A stretch of 64,000 nucleotides of DNA from assembly GCA_900320905.1 (NCBI GenBank), contig ONTZ01000012.1:1-64000 (forward strand), given 5' to 3'. The position numbers were made by a program, and so were the translations under genes. Source of the stretch: an uncultured Prevotella sp. Lineage in GTDB: Bacteria; Bacteroidota; Bacteroidia; Bacteroidales; Bacteroidaceae. Below are positions 60,749 through 64,000 of this stretch, one piece after another; position 1 is the stretch's first letter, and each line of letters opens with the position of its first letter. Under the pieces are notes generated by a model. It was given only the letters and a program-made list of their open reading frames with translations, ran no database searches and was not told the origin of the DNA.

Positions 60749-61290
60749 CTGCGAGAACAGACACCCCAAAAATCATGCCCCAGACTCAGGGCAAACCATT
60801 TTGGAAGTTCATTTTTCTGCCCCAGATCTGGGGGAAACCATTCCGACTTCGGAAAAACGTGCCTCAGATTCAAGGCAGATTTCCCCCCACTGTGCATAAA
60901 CGTGCCTCAGATTCAAGGCAAATAATTCCGACCTCGGAAAATCTTCCCTCAAATTTGAGGCAGATTTCCACCCCCCGGGCATAAACGTGCCCCAGATTCA
61001 AGGCAAATAATTCCGACCTCGGAAAATCTTCCCTCGGATTTGAGGCAGATTTCCACCCCCCGGGCATAAACGTGCCCCAGATTCAAGGCATATAATTCCG
61101 ACATCGGAAAATCTTGCCCCGGATCCGGGGCAGACTTTTCCAAGATTGGAGCAATATCTGGGAGTTTCCAGACTGATGAATCCATTTCCGGAACACGATG
61201 TTGCAAAACCCACTCATACAACCGGAAAACGAAAAAGAATTGTCCTGAAATCCAGACAGATCATGCCGTTTCAGGAATGCTATGCGACAC
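60749..61290. repeat. Palindrome array (dispersed element, copy 3) with 85-bp tandem units
   Basis: Starts at CTGCGAGAAC, as at 20838. Three 85-bp tandem units begin at 60876, 60961 and 61046. Each has a CC(C/T)CAGATTCAAGGCA part, TTCCGAC(C/A)TCGGAA, and a third palindrome that varies: CCTCAAATTTGAGG, CCTCGGATTTGAGG, and GCCCCGGATCCGGGGC. It ends in the module (61181-61283) shared with 5093-5196. No gene is supported here; the ORFs that cross it are repeat translations. Confidence 0.82.
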
Positions 61291-61599
61291 AGAGGGACGG
61301 ATCTTTTGTTATTTCTCGGTACGCAACGCTCGCTGCTGAATATGTCCCCGTACGCTGCCGATATCAGCAGCGGCCTCTGCTGATAAAAGACACGCCCGCT
61401 GCTGATTCGAAAGAAACGTCCTTTCTCCCTGTTCCAACGGCACCTTACCCCTGTAAGCAACGTTTCTTTCCCCTCTTTCCTATATCCTAACAACCGTAAA
61501 GGTACGTCTTTTTGTCTTAGTACGTAGGCAGCGTACTCGAGTACGGATAGGAGCACACCGGAATGCGTTGGATGGCAGTTCATACAGATGGCAGAAAGA
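61291..61599. other. Gene-free stretch with palindromes
   Basis: TATCAGCAG / CTGCTGATA (61362-61370 / 61377-61385) is a 9-bp hairpin, and CGTACTCGAGTACG (61532-61545) a 14-bp perfect palindrome. AACGTTTCTTTC/GAAAGAAACGT motifs also occur in opposite orientation. I see no credible gene. Confidence 0.5.
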
Positions 61600-61919
61600 T
61601 CAATCCGGTTTATTTTTAAAAAAAACCACAAAATCATCAAAATCCTTGATGATGGCTTCTAAGTTTGGATTATTCTTTTGAACAATCATTGCCGTGTAAT
61701 TGGCAACCTTTTCTGCTACGATCTCCGAGATTTTGATATAGTACTTGTCACTTTGTTCGTATTCCTTAAACCAACGCAGGAATAGCCTTTCTCGCATAGC
61801 CTGACGATAATTCTGTAAAGGACCCCATAATCCGTTTCAAAGTTGAAATCACCTTCTGCTGTCTGCCACACCTCGTATGGCGACAGTTCATTAATAAGTT
61901 GAAGATTGAGTGCATTCAT
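61600..61919 (-). pseudogene. DUF6169-like gene with frameshift and probable internal deletion
   Basis: From the ATG at 61919: MNALNLQLINELSPYEVWQT ... FNFETDYGVLYRI, after which the frame is lost. Another frame (to 61600) continues with RERLFLRWFKEYEQSDKYYIKISEIVAEKVANYTAMIVQKNNPNLEAIIKDF. Start and end parts resemble the two ends of DUF6169-type proteins ('F.f.T.yGv.Y.v' and 'R..kF..WF......Y...'), from memory, but the middle is missing (about 106 codons in all versus about 150). It lies 24 bp after a small ORF with its own promoter. Confidence 0.55.
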
Positions 61920-61943
61920 AGAAAATCAGATTTAAGCATTTCC

Positions 61944-62084
61944 TTATACTGCGAGTTTCCTTTTTTGAGACAACTCATCTAATTCTCTCTCTGCCTGCTC
62001 AACCCATTCACGCTTTTTCTGAACCATCTTGCGGAATGCTGCTACGGCCTCTTCCTTGCTGTTGTAAATAACCTTCTTATACAT
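61944..62084 (-). CDS. Small charged helical protein (46 aa)
   Basis: ATG at 62084 to TAA at 61944: MYKKVIYNSKEEAVAAFRKM, then VQKKREWVEQAERELDELSQ and KRKLAV. It is a single amphipathic helix after a short strand, a typical small-protein or antitoxin-like make-up, with good codon texture. A -7 box is 27 bp upstream (62111-62118), and the broken DUF6169-like gene follows at 24 bp. Not recognised. Confidence 0.6.
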   Translation of the reverse strand: MYKKVIYNSKEEAVAAFRKMVQKKREWVEQAERELDELSQKRKLAV

Positions 62085-62110
62085 TATTTGTATGTTTATG
62101 TTTCACGATG

Positions 62111-62118
62111 CAAAGATA
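62111..62118 (-). promoter_or_regulatory. -7 box of the small-protein unit
   Basis: TATCTTTG on the minus strand followed by CATCG, 27 bp upstream of the ATG at 62084. Confidence 0.7.
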
Positions 62119-62180
62119 CGAACTATATTTGAAATCTCCAAATTTTACATGGAATATTTGTTTGGTTTGAAGTTTTTTAC

Positions 62181-62188
62181 TAACTTTG
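62181..62188 (+). promoter_or_regulatory. Orphan -7 box (plus strand)
   Basis: TAACTTTG followed by CTCAC. The first ATG (62217) opens only 15 codons (MSIFVSFSENCLSKT). Either a small RNA or a lost gene. The rest of 62119-62355 shows nothing else. Confidence 0.4.
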
Positions 62189-62355
62189 CTCACAGAATAA
62201 CTAACAAAAATCGAATATGAGCATATTTGTAAGTTTTTCGGAAAACTGCCTGTCAAAAACCTGACGCTTTCATTTGTCATAATTATCACTTTTGGTGTGT
62301 CTACAGATCATGGGAATCAATCCTTTCATTACGTCACACACTAATCTTTAATTCG

Positions 62356-62703
62356 TCATCTTTTATCACGAAATTCTTTGATTATCTTGAATGAGATAAT
62401 CATATTTATGATAGCAACGGCCATTGCAAATATTGGCAAGAACCACTCAATATATTTTGATGCAAAAAAGAACGTCATGTACCACAATAGTATTGCGCCA
62501 ATTAATGTCAGCGCAGAATAGGATGCCAAGCCAAAGGAAGACGCAATTGCGACTTTACGCCCACCATACATATAGCCTACTAATGACATAATTAATAAGA
62601 CAACAACAAACAAATGTCCTAAATGTCGAACTCCAAGCGCCAAGACACACAACTGAATCAACCACCAAACGGGAAAAACACGGTTCGTCTTTGTAAGTTT
62701 CAT
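62356..62703 (-). CDS. Small multi-pass membrane protein
   Basis: 115 aa with three or four hydrophobic helices (VWWLIQLCVLALGV, LFVVVLLIMSLVGYMYGG, YSALTLIGAILLWYMTFFFAS, FLPIFAMAVAIINMIISFKII) and a basic tail. Starts directly after the stop of the DUF4139 remnant (TAG-ATG). No family recognised. Confidence 0.6.
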   Translation of the reverse strand: MKLTKTNRVFPVWWLIQLCVLALGVRHLGHLFVVVLLIMSLVGYMYGGRKVAIASSFGLASYSALTLIGAILLWYMTFFFASKYIEWFLPIFAMAVAIINMIISFKIIKEFRDKR

Positions 62704-63305
62704 CTACTCGATATTAAGACGTCGGTCCTTAGGATATTTTACTTTGTATTGCAAAATCAGGTCGCGCTGCTCACCGGGCTGGAGTTGTATGGGCCACTTG
62801 ATAATGCCTGTCTTCTTATCAAACAGGCCATCACTAAGTTCCTCCATGCTTACCTCGATACTGGTATTACGCGAAATGGGTGCCTGGTCGAATACGGTAA
62901 TGTTGACACTCTCCTGACGATTGTTCTTCACGGTAATGCGCCACTTCATTGTCTGCTCCTGATTGCTACCAAAGAATCGACGGGTAGAACTCTCGCTGAC
63001 CTTGATGCGCTGTACACGGATGCTCTGGTCGCGCCCCATCGAGAAGTGGAGCGTGTCGCTACTTACGTTGGGATCGAGAATACTCTTACCCACAAAGGAA
63101 TTGTCGAAATAGACGTTGGCCTCGCCTTCCATCAAGTTGAGTTTCTGCCAGTCGGTAGCATCGGCCACTAGGAACGACTCTTTGTCAATCTTGGGTATGC
63201 CACGATACTCGTATGACGCTGGCAACTGATGACGAGCGATCTCAGTCGTAGTAGTCCTGCCACCATCAGGCAAAGGGCAATCATCATTTTACGTTTTATA
63301 TTCAT
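62704..63305 (-). pseudogene. DUF4139 gene with a large internal deletion
   Basis: The promoter (-7 at 63349) and the start (ATG at 63305, MNIKRKMMIALCLMVAGLL, a signal peptide) are kept, but the frame then fails. The second frame (62704-63273) gives only the C-terminal part of DUF4139: LPASYEYRGIPKIDKESFLVADATDWQKLNLMEGEANVYFDNSFVGKS ... WRITVKNNRQESVNITVFDQAPIS ... LILQYKVKYPKDRRLNIE. Whole proteins are above 500 aa, so some 300 codons appear to be missing near 63255. Probably dead. Confidence 0.75.
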
Positions 63306-63348
63306 AAAGGTTTATTATTTGATTTTCTTTATGTGATTAATATCGCTG

Positions 63349-63356
63349 CAAAAGTA
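63349..63356 (-). promoter_or_regulatory. -7 box of the DUF4139 gene
   Basis: TACTTTTG on the minus strand followed by CAGCG, 44 bp upstream of the ATG at 63305. Confidence 0.7.
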
Positions 63357-63428
63357 CACACTATTTCTTAATCAGCCAATTGTTTATACGAGAAAAAAGA
63401 ATCACGGGAATGATCCTTTGTTATTCGG

Positions 63429-64000
63429 CTATAATCCGAATCGGTAGCCTAATGTGATGCTAAGGTAGCGATTCTGGGCAGTGTCTGGATTTTCGGTCTT
63501 GTCAATTTGAGTCAGTCCGAAGTAATAGCGTGCATCGAGGGTGATGTTCTTATATTCGTATGACAAGCCAAGTGGAATGCAGAAGTCGACAGATTTGCAT
63601 ACACCTGACTGGGAAACAGACTGTGAAGTCATTGAGGTACGGGGATAATCATTTAAGTTATATACCTCTAAGTTATATCCCTTGTTATTTTCCATATCTT
63701 CCAAGGATACTGGCATGATGACGTTTTTAGTATCGACGGAAATCTTATCGCTTGCCAGAAAACCTATCTGAACACCTGCTTTTACTGCCAGACCCTTAAT
63801 GGCTGGAATATAGAAATTAGCCATCACTGGCAGATTAAGATAGTCGCACTTCAATTTACCGTCCATCTCTGTCGCAATGTAGTATATAAACTCTGCATCT
63901 TGCGATATCGCGAGTGCCGATCCTTCAATCTTTACACCCTGTTGCGAATAAAGAAGTCCAGCCGAAACCCCAAGCCAACTGTTGACACCATATTCCAACT
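63429..64000 (-). CDS. Outer-membrane beta-barrel protein (5' end beyond window)
   Basis: The C-terminal 190 residues of a PorT/OmpW-like barrel: LEYGVNSWLGVSAGLLYSQQGVKI, LKCDYLNLPVMANFYIPAIKGLAVKAGVQIGFLAS, CIPLGLSYEYKNITLDARYYFGLTQI and a final strand YLSITLGYRFGL ending in Leu after Phe-Gly. The frame is open to the window edge, so the start and signal peptide are outside. Function unknown. Confidence 0.85.
   Translation of the reverse strand, partial: LEYGVNSWLGVSAGLLYSQQGVKIEGSALAISQDAEFIYYIATEMDGKLKCDYLNLPVMANFYIPAIKGLAVKAGVQIGFLASDKISVDTKNVIMPVSLEDMENNKGYNLEVYNLNDYPRTSMTSQSVSQSGVCKSVDFCIPLGLSYEYKNITLDARYYFGLTQIDKTENPDTAQNRYLSITLGYRFGL

Noticed and set aside
61083-61640. A 185-codon minus-strand ORF across the palindrome array
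   Set aside because: It translates the repeat and the shared module; composition is not protein-like, and neighbouring frames are equally open.
62077-62289. A 70-codon minus-strand ORF upstream of the small-protein gene
   Set aside because: It crosses the -7 box at 62111 and has no coding texture.

Overview
The window looks like chromosome from a gut- or rumen-type Bacteroidales, most likely Prevotella or a close relative. The signs are: recurrent Bacteroidetes -7 boxes (TAnnTTTG) upstream of many genes; the exbB-exbD-exbD-tonB order; PorT and GldH; a GH53 galactanase with a C-terminal dockerin-like tail; an outer-membrane beta-barrel/plug protein; YtrA-type GntR; DUF1846, DUF4139 and DUF6078-like proteins; and mreBCD-pbp2-rodA preceded by a purH-derived gene. 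Species cannot be fixed from this alone.

Layout. 1-4926: energy transduction (exbB end, two exbD, tonB), a PstS-like lipoprotein and a TPR protein. 4927-5709: a gene-free stretch with a dispersed-repeat relic, a hairpin and a 121-bp nested inverted repeat directly behind an orphan promoter. 5710-13030: an AT-rich minus-strand island. It holds a seven-gene operon (SPFH/Band_7_1 protein, membrane protein, three zinc-ribbon membrane proteins, BspA-like protein, small ORF) resembling Bacillus ydjGHI. Upstream of it lies a two-gene unit encoding a HEPN-like protein (R-x4-H) and a PD-(D/E)XK-like protein, preceded by a structured leader. 13490-15252: a coupled HTH protein and Ser/Thr kinase; the HTH promoter shares a 19-bp block with the HEPN leader. 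15600-20826: ferredoxin, porT, a 5'-nucleotidase split over two genes, rplS and a CotH-like protein. 20838-21130: palindrome-rich repeat array. 21247-24610: an AAA ATPase/RloB-like defence pair, a DUF6078-like gene, GTAC palindrome repeats and a broken gene. 24606-28433: ZIP transporter, stand-alone AICAR transformylase, small basic protein, GH53 galactanase. 28423-40352: two adjacent minus-strand export systems (LolD/MacB-type ABC plus MacA and TolC; YtrA-type ABC with its GntR repressor and operator) separated by an outer-membrane beta-barrel protein. 40612-49119: esterase, DUF1846 protein, tRNA-Val, nadK, DJ-1/PfpI protein, ispD, recG, M23 peptidase. 49259-55597: stand-alone IMP cyclohydrolase and the mreB-mreC-mreD-mrdA-rodA shape operon. 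55607-59286: gldH, PSP1/RicT-like gene, holB, metF. 59454-63305: a decayed region with truncated thioredoxin, TonB-receptor, DUF6169-like and DUF4139 genes around a second large palindrome array. 63429-64000: start of an outer-membrane barrel gene that runs off the window.

Working together: exb/ton energises outer-membrane uptake; the YtrA operon is probably self-repressed through the perfect inverted repeat at its promoter; IMP synthesis is split between two single-domain genes 23 kb apart; and the 5.7-15.3 kb and 21.2-24.6 kb blocks are accessory, with envelope-stress and defence flavour. The best candidates for undescribed biology are the HEPN/PD-(D/E)XK pair with its leader, the SPFH/zinc-ribbon operon beside it, the compensated palindrome arrays, and the 10-bp-phased CCTAGG repeats at the gene junctions of the ABC-exporter operon.
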